DNA of 64,000 bases, from contig NC_061794.1 of assembly GCF_021462225.1 (NCBI RefSeq), forward strand, positions 16,757,784 to 16,821,783. The letters run 5' to 3'. This DNA is from Girardinichthys multiradiatus. Its lineage: Eukaryota > Chordata > Actinopteri > Cyprinodontiformes > Goodeidae. The notes beneath the pieces were generated by a model. The model did not search any database. It was not told where the DNA came from and saw only the letters and a program-made list of their open reading frames with translations. This document shows positions 44,939 to 56,989 of this stretch, piece after piece. Both the position numbers and the translations under genes were made by a program. The number at the start of each line of letters is the position of its first letter. The stretch's first letter is position 1.

Positions 44939-47900
44939 GTAAGTAAGGATACCTTGACCCGTTTCACGGTCTGTCACGTTACAACGGCAAAGTGTAGCAT
45001 GCATTTGTTTTAACTGTCTTCCTTTTGATGCACTCAAATAAAATCCAATGCAGCCACCCGGAGGTCTATGGCAACTCTGGATGAGGTACAAATAATCTAA
45101 CCTTTATGGAAAAGTGGTAACAAAGAAAGTCATTGTTAAGACATCCTTTAAGCAGGCTGACATGTAGGGAACACAGCAAACATGTGGGGGAAGGTGCACT
45201 GGTCAGATGAGATGCTATGTGTGGCACACATAAAATATGAAAAAGAAATAAACACTGCACATCACCCTGAACTCACCATCCTCATGGTCAAGGGTGGTGG
45301 TGGCAGCATTATGCTTTGGGGATGTTTTTCTTCAGCAGGGACAAGGACGTTTTTAGAGTTGATAAGAAGATGGATCTGCTAAATATAGGGTAAACCTGGG
45401 GGATAAAAACCTGTTAAAACTGTAAAACACTGGGATGGAGGTTGATCTTCGATCAGGACAACACTAAACATACAGCAATATCTACAAAGGAATGACCTAG
45501 TCAAAGTCCAGACCTAAATTCCATTGAGAATCAGTGTCAAGACTTGAAATTACTCTTCACACCTGCATGGTTTCCATCCAGTCTGATTGAGCCTGAGCTC
45601 TTATAAGAATAATGGGCAAAATCTTCTGTTCCTGGATGTGCACATCTGGTAGAGAAATACCTCTACCTCATAAGATCTGCAGCTATAATTGTTTCTAAAA
45701 GAGGTTTGAGTGTTGACTCATAAGGGCTGGATACAAAAGCATGCCACATTATTCAGATTTGTATATGTAAATAGTTGGAAACTATGTATAATTTTCCTCC
45801 CACTTCACGATTATGCACTATTTTATGAAGGCGTACTTTACTTCATTTATTCATAAAGCACATTAAAAAGTGCTACACATATATATATAAAAAAGAAAAA
45901 CATTTAAAACAAGGAACAATAAAATCCCAATAAATCAGATTGAAGTTTGCATTTATGTGACAACCTGTCTTCAGCTAAATATCTTTAAGTTTATCAGAGG
46001 CCTTTCTAATTTATGGAGTGTAGTACTTATACCACCACATAAAGAGGATCAGGCGATTAACCAAAAAAGTCGAGGAGCTAATTAACAAAGAGATTAGAGC
46101 AAAACTTGATAGAATGACTTGATGTTGAAATCCCAATAACTGTTTTCTGAGGCAATATTCCTAATGGTTTAAGAGACAAGCAAGATTATTAACTTGTATA
46201 TTGATCTACCTAAAGATTATAATCATATTTAACATACTTTTATGTTAAGTATGATCATAATTTATAATATAAGAAAATGTAACTTTATTAGCATTTATTT
46301 TAAACCGTATCCTGTTCTGCGAACTCAGTGGGACGGCAGATGATCCTTGGTTATCTTTAGGAGTGTTTAAGGAACACATGCCTAAAGTTTCCATTCTGTG
46401 ATTTATTTAATTGTTTTTGATTTTATTCCAAAATTACCAACGAAAAAAATGCGGCACTCCAAATTTAGCCTGTCGGTATTGATTTTTAGAGATAAGCCTT
46501 TGACTTTTTTGCTAAAGTGAAATGAATAGCAAAAGCTCTCAAGATTATCAAACCATTTTTTTGTATTTAATCTAGACTCATGCACACTCTTACACCTGTA
46601 TTACCATTTTCCTTCATGGCAGGCGAGGGACCGGTCCTGTCCGTGTACATTCTTCAGCCTCGCCCCAATGTTGGCGCCTCACTGAGTGTCCTCCAACATT
46701 ACAGAATCCATGGGATCAGAGCGAGGAGTCGGGACGGTGTGTCGACACGGAGCTCTACCGTCATAATCCACGGACAGCAGGAAGATGGTAACACTTAGAA
46801 ATGTCTCCTGACTTTATAAATGTTGTACTAATGACTCTTAAGCTTAGACCAGATTCTTTTTTTAGGAAATATAATTAAAGTGATGCTATCTATAGTAGAG
46901 ATGCACAGATTTTAAAAATTCAGATTTTTCTGACTTTTTTCCTGTAGGGACTAAAACATAAAGGAAAAGGGCGCTGTGGGTTTTGCGTTAGAGGTAGCTT
47001 TGAATGCAACAGAAAATGATGACCAGATTACCTCCCTATATGCATCAAAGTATCTTTCTCTAACCTTCCTCTGATTTTTCTTAAACTCAGAGTAGATCAG
47101 TCCATGCTGGTGATGAATCTTCCAATCACTAAAGGAATGAGTTCTTAGTTTTAAAGCAGTTAATGAATACTGATGTTTCACAGTTTGAGTTGCCAGTATT
47201 GTTAAAATTGGCCCTTCTTTAGCCCATCTAGGGTGTCATTGTAAATCAGTTTTTTTTATTGTTTGTAAAACAAGTTCACTCCTTCCTAGCTCATTGCTGT
47301 CTTAAGACATTTGTTTAATATTTATCTGTTTTTCTGCTTTCGATCTCTAGAGAAACACTCCACCTCTGAACGAAGCTTCTATGACTTCGCCATATTTGGA
47401 GGAAGAGCTGTGAGGCTGGTCAGGCTTCATTTAGGTTTCAAAGATGTGGAGATTCTTCACTTGGAGGTCCTGGGCCCCCTCTTGGAGCTCCAGGACTGGG
47501 CCCTGGATGTCCGCTGGCTCTCCGCAGACAACCAGTCCCTGCTCTGCGTTGCTGTCGCCCATAATGGTGCTCTTCTCCTTGATTCTACCACAGGAAGTGC
47601 ACTGGTTCAGTGCTCCTGTCTGGAGGGCTGTCTGCTGTATTCTGCCCTTCTTCTGGTGCATCAATCTTGGACTGATGCCGTCTTGGTTGGGGGGACTGTT
47701 TTTAACCAGCTGATCATCTGGAAGCCTGGGCGAGAGGATGGAATGATTAATTCTGGTCACAAGGCTCCAGTTGAGCGCCGTCTGTTGGGCCACAGCGGTG
47801 TCATCTTCAGCATCTCTTACCTCCAGGAGAAAGGATACCTAGCCTCAGCTTCAGACGACCGCAGCGTTCGGGTTTGGGGTGTTGGTGCCTTAGGCGGCCC

Positions 47901-50900
47901 GGGTGGGAAATGTGGAGACTCGAACCCGACATGCTTAAGAGTTTTGTATGGCCACCAGGCCAGGGTGTTTTCAGTCCATCTCTCAACGGGGTACGTGTTC
48001 AGCGCCGGGGAGGACGGAGCCTGTTTAGTCTGGGACCTGGAAGGGGGAGGAAAGGTGATTCGCACACTGAAGGGCCACCGTGCAGGGGGGGTGCGTTCAC
48101 TGGCAGTCAGTGGGGGAACAGGAGATGATGAGAGATGGGTGGCCACAGGTGGGGCAGATGGAGGGCTGAGGCTGTGGATGGTAGAAGATGGTGAGGAGAA
48201 CAAGGAGAGTCTGGAAGAGAAACTAACAGACCTGAAGTTTCCTGGACCTGACCTTCCTAAAGTGGTTTGTATAGCAGGAGGAGAGGAGGAAAACATGTGC
48301 TGGAGTCAGTTTTCAGTTTGTACAGACAGAGGAACAGTTTGTCAGTACAGTGATGGAAGTTGGGAGACAGTATGGGAAGGCCCACCTGAGTTTTATTCAT
48401 ACTGTGTGATGGATACAGTAAATGCCTTTTTGAAAAATGTAGCCAGTACAGTTACATTGTGTGCTGTAGGGAACATCTGCGGATCCATCCAGGTGTTTCC
48501 TACTTCTCATCCTTTGTCTGGCGTACGTCTAACAGGCAGACCAGGAAAGATCCACAGTATTTTTTGGAAAAAGGGAACAGATAAGTTATATTTACTCGCA
48601 TCAGGTGCTGAAGGATTTGTCTATCGCTGGTTTGTAGAGGTAAAAATGAAAGAAAACAGTTTATTAGTTCTTAGCTTGGTACCTCTTCCATCTTTCCTCC
48701 TACCTCTCTGCTCCAAGCGTTGGCTCACATCCGCCATCTGCCTCCAGCATCATTCCAACAAGGAGCTCTGGGTGTGTGGAGACAGGAGAGGGTCCCTGCT
48801 TTTGTTTCAGGAGGGGGAAAACGTTGAGCTTAACAGAACTGATCATGAAAAAGTGAATGAAGGCTTGCAGCCAGGTGTAAAAACCAGAACGATGGTGGAA
48901 AAAAAACATGACTTAACACTGCACCCTCTGAGCTGTCTGTTCGGAGTGCACGGGAAACATGGTGTAACCTCGGTGTCCGAATACCGGGGATTGTTTTACA
49001 GCACCGGGAAGGACGGCTGCGTGAGGATTTTCAGGGTGAGTCAAACGCAGCCTGAAGAAAGTGATGGCGATCTTCATCTTGAGGTGCTCAGAGTCCAGCG
49101 GGCCTGTAGGGGCATGGAGTGGCTGGAAAGAGTTTTAATACTTGAGTCTGAAATCTCTGAAGAGCTTGGAGAGGAATGTGAAAATGTGATCCGAGGGGAG
49201 CTAAGGGAGGCCAGATTTGTCATTGCCGGCTTCCATGCCGTCCACTTTGTGGTTTGGGACCCTGTGAGACAGGAGAGGCTGATGGTGGTGCCCTGCGGCG
49301 GAGGGCATCGCTCTTGGAGTCTCTGGTTGTCGCACACAGGGATTTGGTCTGGACGTGGAGCTTTGGTCTTCATCAAACAGGGGGCGATCATGACTTCGCA
49401 GCCCCCAGGAGAGATGCTTGGCTGTGCTGAGGTAGCAGGGAGAACTGGAGGATGGAGCTTGAGAGAGGGCATCCATGGGAGGGGGATATGGTGTGTATGC
49501 AGGCTGGGGAGGATAGAAGAGATTGGAATTGACTCTCAAACACATAAAGGAGACAGTAAAATGTATTGGGAGATAGTGGTGACAGGAGGGGAAGACACTA
49601 GCTTAGCGGTCCTGGCTATAAATACAGTTTCTGGGATTGTTAAGGTTCTCTCCGTTATTACGGACCACATCTCAGGCGTGCGAACAGTGACAGCAACAAC
49701 ACAACTACAGGGAGAGGCTCTCTCCGCCCTGTTACTATCAGCCGGGGGCCGGGCTCAGATTCAGTGTAATCGGCTGCTGGTCGTCTGGGACAGACAAAGG
49801 ATGACTCCTTCCTGTCAGGTGATCCAGGTGGCGAGTCACCGATTGGATATCCAGTGGGAGAGGAAGCGGAACCGACACAAAACTGTGAAAATGGACCCAG
49901 AATCAAGGCAAGTTTGGATAAGCTGATTTAGACTGAATTGATTCTAAATGAAATGGCTTCCATGTATTTTTCTGAACATGCTAGGTTTTGTTTTATTTAA
50001 CTGGATCGAGTTGTAACCACAGTTAAAATGGACAGAAAGATGTATTTCAGTTCATTTTTACTAATGATCTCAATTAACAAGAATCTGTTCGTTTGTGCTT
50101 TCCCTTGACAGAATAATACAAATCTGCAAAGTTTAAACATGCCTGTACCATGTCTGTGACATGCCTCACAATTAATCAATGCAAATATTGATTTAAATAG
50201 TAAAACAGAAAGGTAACTTTATTAATTAGAATAGTAGAAAACAACAGTGATAAAATAATAGTAATAATAACACAAAATAATGTCCAAATTACTCCTTAAA
50301 CTTAAATCATTAAACAAAAATCACAGTCATTGCTTATATTTTGCAAAGAAAGAAACGGCTGTATTAATATATAAGAAATGCACTCCTTAACAATGGTCCA
50401 GAGTAGAGCTGCTATATATCAGATCACCCCATCAATGTTTGCAATAGGCCAGTTGTGAGGGGCTACTTGGATGCAATGTTTGGTTAGAGATCATATTTAG
50501 AGTGCCCTGCGTTCACACTCGGCATGCCAATAATAGATTTGGCCAGTTGGCCACAGTTATGACCTCGCTCAAAGGCTACAACACAAAGGGAGACACAACG
50601 TGTATAGGAGGAACACAGAAAGGTTCAAATCAACGTTTCTAAAATGTAACCTGAAATCAATGATGTATGGCGTCCATAAGTAGAGAATGTTTGGGGAAAG
50701 TGTAAGTAAAATGATCTACTGAGCAAAAGGGTTGCAGCGTACCCGCAGAGGAGAGCAGACACAAGTTAGTTGGCAGTCAGGGTTCAAAATAAAAAACTCA
50801 GGGCTTTACCAGGTCATCAGGTGTTCCATACCAGTAAACAGTGTTGGATATGAAACATAAATGCCCAACATAACTACTCCAGTCTTGCAGGGGTCGTAAC

Positions 50901-53900
50901 ACCTCACAGGAAATGGTTGGAAAATAGAGAGTCTGAAAAATGTAGGTGAATCATGGTCATCATAGCAAAATCCAACAGTGGTATCACTGTTACATGTTTT
51001 CCTAACATCATACAGCCCTAGTCAAGAGATGGCTTAGCTGCAGCATTATAAACTATAGCAAATGTGCGACAATATGGCTAGCAGATTGACAGAGCAAGCC
51101 AACCATACAACAGCATTGATGGAGAAATTAACCAACAGGAGGACTGGAAGCCTGCATGCAGACATGTCCAGACAAGCTATCAACAGTCAGACCTTTCTGC
51201 GCTAGAATCCTCTTCAGCCGTTCATCTGCCCTTCCACTGTCCTCTCAGCAGATTCTTCCAGTTCTCCAGTCTGCAGAGCTTGGCCACTCTACTGACACCA
51301 CTGACTTGCTTACTGAAAATGTGTTCAGACAACAGAAAATGAATGGATTGCTTGATCTGTTGTTCTGGACAAAGGTTTACCTCTTGGGTTTGGGTATTTC
51401 CAGGTACATGTCCATAGAAGTTCTGGAAGAAAAGACAGGCTGGGTCCTCGTGGTTCTGTCCTGCAGTGACGGGGCTCTCAGGTTAGTTGCATCGCATCTT
51501 TGGGAACTGAAGAAGTGCTTTAATGTTTCTGAATGTGTTAATTACGGTCAGATAAGCTCACAGTATGATAACCTTGAGAAAAAACATCATGTTTTCACAG
51601 AAATTAACACAAAATTCAAAACAAAAAATTATTGTCCTTCAAATATTTGTATTCCAAATTATTACATAAATTATGACATTTATAAAACCTTTCCATGAAA
51701 AGTTTTAAAATAAATAAATCTGTCACATTGCTCTGATTGTTAGATCTTACTGTATTTAACTGTCGTTGTGTTTGTATTTTAGGCATTTATTTGCCATTAT
51801 TTTGTGACTGTCCCTCCAGATTGTTTTCTGTCAGTGAAGCTGAAAATCAAATTGACTTGTTGTGGGAGACGTTTTTCCACCAGCGCTGCGTTCTTTGTGT
51901 CGCCACCTGCAGCCTGCAGGATGGCAAAGGCAACAGGTGAGTTCATCTGTGTTCAAGACTTTGCTTCATGGATAGTTACATTTATAAATGATTGCTCTTT
52001 GTTTGATTAGTTTTACAGGGCCAGTAAGACGTTTGCAAACATTCATCACTGTCATGAATGTCGTATTTGTTCTACAGTCTCATTGAGACCTCAAGAAGTT
52101 TGCATCTCTTGTGGATTTTATCTAACCCATGGGGTCTAAATTATACATATATATTATATAAACTGGCTCACAAATATGAGACATTTCCACAACATACTTG
52201 GGTAAATATAGTTTAGGAAATGGCACCTTAGACACTGGCCATCTGAAAGCCTCTAGTATATTTCTGACTTCATATTTGTCCACCGCTCTTGGTAGAATTG
52301 GTAGAGTTAATTTGCTAGTCTCAAGGCACGAACGCAGCTTAATCCATAAGTCATCAACATGGTTGAGGTTGAACAAATTCCCAAAGCGTAATCTTGGCCA
52401 GCTTTATCTGTTCCAAGAGGAGTTTTATGTGTTTGGGGTCTGTCTAAAAATGGCTTGGGAATAACCCCATGGGCTAAAGCTGATGATAAACTAAAGTATC
52501 CTGGAACCGCCATTACCATCAGTCCTCAGGGAAATCAGTTTAGCATGGACTGAGAGGGAGGGGACTAAAACGGAAGCCCTGCTTAAAAATCAACACATTA
52601 ATACTCCTTAAAGTTTTCCAGCCGCACGTGTGGAAAACAAATTTATTAAGCTATTGGATCACAGATGACAGATAATGTTCGGAGCAGTCAAGGAGAGGCT
52701 TTCAAACCTTAAAAAAAAAAACCCATACCAACTGTGAAACATAGTGGTGGCCGAATCATTCTTTGGGTCTGTTTTAGTGCCGGTGGTACTGGTGTGTTGT
52801 ACAAAGTGGACAGAATGATGAAGGAGGTGGACTTCTTCCTAATCCTTCAACTTCAATGACCGCATCAGTATCTAAATGGCAGAAACTTGGCCACTGTTCG
52901 GTGTTCAAAGAAAACGATGATCCAAAACACACATCCAAACAGGTTTTAGATGTAGAAAGCCAACATTAGGCTTCTGAAATGCACCAAACCCTAACCCTAA
53001 TGAAAATGTGTGGACTATGCTCAAAAGCGACATCCCTTTATTTAAATCTACCCATTTAATCCAAATATGTCAATCCGGGGCTGCGCAGTGGCACTGTTGC
53101 TTTACAAAAAGAAATCCTTGGATTCCAATCCCGGTCGAGTCCGTTCTTTATGGAGTTTGCATGCTCTCCCCATTCATGTGTGGGTTCTCTCCAGGTACTC
53201 CCTCCACAGTCCAAAAACATGAATTTTAGGTCAATAGCTCTTTCTAAATTGCCCCTATTGGCCCCATGAGTGTATGTCTGCATGGTCGCTTGTGTGTCTC
53301 TGTGTTACCCTGGTATAGACAGGTGTGTGTGTACCTCTTCCATTTTCATAGCCGCCTGCCTCCTTGCGACCCTCCAAGGATTGAGCTAGAATAGAAACTA
53401 AATGGATATATGTGTCAATTATGCTGAAAAGAAGAGTATATATCCTGCTAAATTTAGTTTAGATGCTTGTTGATGGTTTTAAAAAGGGTGGGGTCAAGGT
53501 GCAGCTTGCTGTGGGACATTTAACCAAGTATTACTCTGGGTGTATTTATATAATTAAGAAAATAGAATTATAGAAAATCCTCTTATAGAAAATCAATTAA
53601 AATTTGTGCATCCAATGATTAAAAAATAATTAACATTATTCTTTAAAAAACAGCAATGGTATGATTATTCCAGCCTACAAAACGAGCTGTTTAAATGCAT
53701 TAAAAGCCCAAAATGAATATGAGAATAATGCTGATGATGAGTGAATGCAAACCTCTGGCCTGACCTGTACTTCTGCATCTCTTTGGTTCATGTCAGGTTG
53801 TTTTTAAGAAGTTATTTAGCAGTGATGCAGGAATTTATGTGCTTCTCCCACAGGTACAGACTGCTGTTCAGTGCAGCCACCGATGGAAAAATTGCAGTGT

Positions 53901-54727
53901 GGCATTTGACTCAAAGTTTGCTCGTATCGGATAATTCAAGTGGTGCTACAACCCCACCAATCCCCTGCCTTGTCATTACCGCCCACCAGAGTGGCATCAA
54001 CTCATTGGTTGTTTGGGTAAAGGAACTGGGACAAGAAGAGGATGGTTGCCTAGTAACTGTTGCGAGTGGAGGAGATGATGGGCAGCTGACAGTGGCCACA
54101 CTGAGGGTGCAGTACCCAGAAGATGGGAAGGTTGGGGGCGACAGGGGTTTTTCTCAGATTTGTTACAATCAAACCTTATTGGAAGCACATGATAAGTCTG
54201 CCAACCAGTTTCACCTTCATTTACACTCCCAGTCCAGCATCTCCCTGGCTCATGCTTCTTCTCTCACGGCCCTGAAGCTCCTGAGCCCTGGTCTCCTGGT
54301 TTCTACCTCATCTGATCAGAGGGTGTGTCTGTGGAGGGTTAGTGATACTGGCATCAGCCATAGCGGGGCACTGTGCTCCCATGTTGCAGATGCTGCAGGG
54401 CTTGCGGTGTGGGAGGAGGAAGAAGTGGATGAAAAGATGAGGTTTGAGACAGAGCAAGTTTGGGAGGAAAAAGTTGACCCAGTTTGTAAGACCAGTTATG
54501 TGAAAGACGAAGAAGCAACTGATAATCCGGGAAATCCAGTGCAGGATGGAGACACTAACACAGGTTGCTGTGAGTGCAGCAAGCAGATAACGAAGGTGGG
54601 ATGGGTGTTGGTCTGTGGGCAGGGCTTCCAGCTTCTGCAACTCAGGGATGCTGGAATGGATGCAGAGATGTGGAAAAAGAGGAGAGAAAAGGAAAATGAA
54701 AGTGTTAAAGTGACTTTTCAGAAATAG
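44869..54727 (+). CDS. wdr6: wdr6, WD repeat protein 6 (complete, six coding exons)
   Basis: Exons 44869-44938, 46623-46787, 47351-49907, 51404-51481, 51820-51936 and 53854-54727 add up to 3861 nt, 1286 residues, all junctions in phase. The human protein, as I recall, is about 1120 residues. WDR6 is the WD40 partner of the FTSJ1-type 2'-O-methyltransferase that modifies tRNA position 34 (family knowledge). Recognisable blocks: VPITGLE near residue 8; WD repeats [14 protein letters not shown] near 222, GHQARVFSV near 280, [14 protein letters not shown] near 318; HGKHGVTSV near 612; [11 protein letters not shown] near 720; [14 protein letters not shown] in the last exon. The N-terminal METAAL start is chosen for its AAGATGG context. 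The intron after exon 3 uses a GC donor. The C-terminus is longer and more charged than in human. Confidence 0.95.
44960..45790 (+). mobile_element. Tc1-like element remnant in wdr6 intron 1
   Basis: Plus-oriented fossil: GGCAACTCTGGATGAGGTAC, ACCTTTATGGAAAAGTGGTAAC, GGTGCACTGGTCAGATGAGA, GGTGGTGGCAGCATTATGC, then CAGGACAACACTAAACATACA and ATTCCATTGAGAATCAGTG. Frames are broken. Confidence 0.75.
45795..46622 (+). other. rest of wdr6 intron 1, nothing recognised
   Basis: AT-rich. No repeat family or exon recognised. Confidence 0.45.
46623..46787 (+). CDS. wdr6: wdr6 exon 2
   Basis: The acceptor is TTCATGGCAG and the donor GATG/GTAACA. Encodes [15 protein letters not shown] and [10 protein letters not shown], matching the LLAGEGP...H-Y-x-IHG-x-R region of WDR6. 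Confidence 0.92.
46788..47350 (+). other. wdr6 intron 2, nothing recognised
   Basis: AT-rich intron without a recognised element. Confidence 0.5.
47351..49907 (+). CDS. wdr6: wdr6 exon 3, large WD40 exon
   Basis: The acceptor is GATCTCTAG. One 2557-nt open frame encodes most WD repeats. It ends VKMDPESR where the codon AG/G is split; the following GCAAGT is a consensus GC-type donor. The next exon starts at 51404 and restores R-YMS as in other WDR6 proteins. Reading on instead would stop at 49926. Confidence 0.95.
49908..51403 (+). other. wdr6 intron 3 (GC-AG), no known repeat recognised
   Basis: Starts GCAAGT and ends CAG. Bases 50400-51000 have the look of an old insertion but match no family I know. 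An open frame reaching into exon 4 from 51156 is not supported, since the acceptor at 51401-51403 restores the conserved frame. Confidence 0.5.
51404..51481 (+). CDS. wdr6: wdr6 exon 4
   Basis: The acceptor is TATTTCCAG and the donor CTCAG/GTTAGT. Encodes [12 protein letters not shown] and [11 protein letters not shown], matching the YMSLAV...ACSDGAVR region of human WDR6. Confidence 0.92.
51820..51936 (+). CDS. wdr6: wdr6 exon 5
   Basis: The acceptor is GTCCCTCCAG and the donor AACAG/GTGAGT. Encodes [20 protein letters not shown] and [13 protein letters not shown], matching the ETFHHKRCVLKV region of WDR6. Confidence 0.92.
51937..52685 (+). other. start of wdr6 intron 5, unassigned
   Basis: Bases 52110-52560 are open on both strands for 60-90 codons without any domain I recognise. 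They may be a retroelement fragment, but I cannot support a class. Confidence 0.35.
52690..53050 (+). mobile_element. Tc1-like transposase fragment in wdr6 intron 5
   Basis: The words GTGAAACATAGTGGTGGCCG, CTTTGGGTCTGTTTTAGTGC and GATCCAAAACACACATCCAA, then AACCCTAATGAAAATGTGTGG, follow the HGGGSxxxWGCF, NDPKHTSK and NPxEN blocks of a Tc1-like transposase. Frames are broken. Confidence 0.65.
53070..53405 (+). mobile_element. tRNA-derived SINE in wdr6 intron 5
   Basis: Head CTGCGCAGTGGCACTGTTGC (A-box-like) and GGATTCCAATCCCGG (B-box-like), then GGAGTTTGCATGCTCTCCCC, GTGTGGGTTCTCTCCAGGTA and CAGTCCAAAAACATGA. A diverged copy in the opposite orientation is at 59335-59675. Confidence 0.72.
53854..54727 (+). 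CDS. wdr6: wdr6 exon 6 and stop
   Basis: The acceptor is TTCTCCCACAG. Encodes [61 protein letters not shown] and a final [11 protein letters not shown]. After these WD blocks comes a charged, less conserved tail and TAG at 54725-54727. Confidence 0.94.
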
Positions 54728-54853
54728 GACGCATAAATGCAATCAGAGCATCAAAGTGGTACATAATTTATTTTTTAAAAACACTTATGTTGATTTATGA
54801 ATAATATCAGTATGTTTATCTTGACTCCTGCTCCATTAATCAAACCATTTTTA

Positions 54854-54859
54854 AATAAA
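54854..54859 (+). promoter_or_regulatory. wdr6: wdr6 polyadenylation signal
   Basis: AATAAA lies 127 bases after the wdr6 stop, followed by a T-rich stretch and TGTGTATTAGTGTTTG, a plausible GU-rich downstream element. Confidence 0.7.
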
Positions 54860-55084
54860 GTAATCTATTTTCCTGATTTCCTGTGTATTAGTGTTTGCGT
54901 TACAAAAGCAATGTATCATTTGTGAGTGAATGAAGAAGGTAAATAGGAATTAAATCTGAACCAAAACTGATTCATAACTAACTGGAAATAAGATTTATTG
55001 GCCAATTATGCAAACTAGCAAATGTTTGCAAAAAAACAGAGAAGGTTTTAAATAGATCAACACAACTACCTAACTGTGGTTTTG

Positions 55085-55570
55085 CAGTATATCCCTTCTA
55101 ATGAGTGCTGAAGTCCTAAAATTATTCAACTCTTTCTTGAAAAGCGAACATGATTTGTAACCAGACCCCAACTTCTGGCAGCATTCCTGAATGTTAGCCC
55201 TTTCCTAATGTGCAAAGGACCACCAACTTTTTCACATAAAACAACTTGATTTTCAATTGACTTTAAGTCAGGCGACTTAAGGCCACTGGAGTAAATTCCT
55301 GAACTTTTGAAACCCAGCCTTGGTGGAGATGTGCTTGGGATCATTGTCCTGTTTAAACTTTCACTCGCTTTCTTGTGCCTTTGGGTCAGTCATGGTGTAC
55401 GTGCTGGAGTTCAGGTGCAGACCCCTTCTGTATTTAGTATTTGCCTTTTTGTGGAAACTGAAACCTCAGTGGCTACTCTCACAGAGGTTTCACCAACCAT
55501 TGAGGTATTTGAGAAATCTTATCTCAAGCACACTTCATGCAACTAATGAAGCCTAAAACTGGTTACAACT
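55085..55570. mobile_element. possible Tc1-like element remnant
   Basis: The words TGTGCTTGGGATCATTGTCCTG and GTGCAGACCCCTTCTGTATT recall the region of Tc1-like elements where the 'weight of evidence' block TCATTGTCCTG is conserved. No catalytic block is readable, so the call is tentative. Confidence 0.4.
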
Positions 55571-55574
55571 GGTC

Positions 55575-56985
55575 ATAACAGACAAAACCTAATATTTAAA
55601 TGTTTGCTTCAATCAGACAGTTGAATTAATTTTAAGACTGCACCAGTCATTTGAGTAAAATCCTAGTAATAGTTTTTAATAAGTATTTAAACGGTTCTTA
55701 TATAATTTGTTTATTGCATGAACCTGAAGGGTTTTAAATTTAAACAATAAGCCTAATTTGTACGATTGAATTTGCCTAAACTCCAAATGGTCCCGTTGCT
55801 TCTAGTAATAAGCGAAGGCATTTGTATCTCAGCAAGAGCTGCTTTAAATTTCCCTGGCTGTTTCAAATTAACATTAAAAATAAGCTTCGCCCATCAGTGG
55901 TATGCTTCAAGGAGCGATGCCAAACAGTTCATTTATGACTGCTTTGAGATAGTTTTTAGTCCTAATTAAGAAAAAACCTTTTACTGCCTACACTGTGCCT
56001 TCAAAGTGTTAAGAAATGTGGTAAATCTGATTAGAGTAAGTCCGACACATGCTCTCATTGTATTTTTTGAATAAATCGCAAATGTTTTATCAAAAACATG
56101 CAGTTTCTTTACTTTTGCAATCAAAAATGCATTGTCTTTATACATAATAACAAAACCTACGGATGGCAACAAGTGTCATGCATTAATGAAGTAGGCTGTC
56201 CAGTTTAAGGCCACAAATAATGTAGCAGCCATTTAGAAATGGACTGCAGAATTCCTGCAAACATACAAACTATGTTTTGTCTGTCTGAAATGCAACACTG
56301 CTAACTCATATAAAGTGGTGTGTAAAAATGTATAACGATGCAGACTTTCTGCATTGTAATTTGGATATCTGCGATTGTATGCCTCTAGAATGCAAATGTA
56401 GCTGTGTCACAAGAGGTGTGTGACATTTGAACCTTGTTCATGTGCGTTACGTTAAATGTCAAACCCTGTAGATTAGTATGTGGTAACTTAAAGTCATCTG
56501 GTAGAAATTTTAAACAGTCACCGCTGTTGTGAGAACAGTCTTACAGTGGTGGGTTGTAACTGGTTTTGCACGCTCATAGTACGGACATATTCCCTTTAGA
56601 AGACACACAAGAAGTTCTCCCTCTGTAAATCATTCAAGTCAAGAATGTAGGTTAAACATATGAGGAAAGTTAATGTAAAACATGTTAGTTTCCATTTAAA
56701 GTAACTGCTGTGTGTGCTAAAACCTGAATACAGATATACATGGTCCTACACAGTCTGGGAAAGTATGACATTTTATTTTGTTATTTTTCCAGGTTTCTAT
56801 GGAACAACTATCCATCCATCCATCCATAGAAATATCGGCCATAAATTCATAGTGAATGTTGGCAAGGGATTGAGAGGTCTGTAAATTGAGCTTAAAAATG
56901 TCTGTAATGTTGTCATAACAAATGTTTAAGGAACCTAAAAATAGTAAATACTTTATTGATTAAGGTCCACTGACAGCAACTATTT
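55575..56985. other. intergenic, nothing recognised
   Basis: AT-rich. Only a short CCAT repeat near 56810-56826 stands out. Confidence 0.45.
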
Positions 56986-56989
56986 GTTG

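Noticed and set aside
47431..49906. Several antisense frames of 60-159 codons within wdr6
   Set aside because: Shadows of the large wdr6 exon; no motifs of their own.
51156..51698. 180-codon plus-strand frame overlapping wdr6 exon 4
   Set aside because: The upstream part reads through an intron and the conserved WDR6 residues start exactly after the CAG at 51401-51403.
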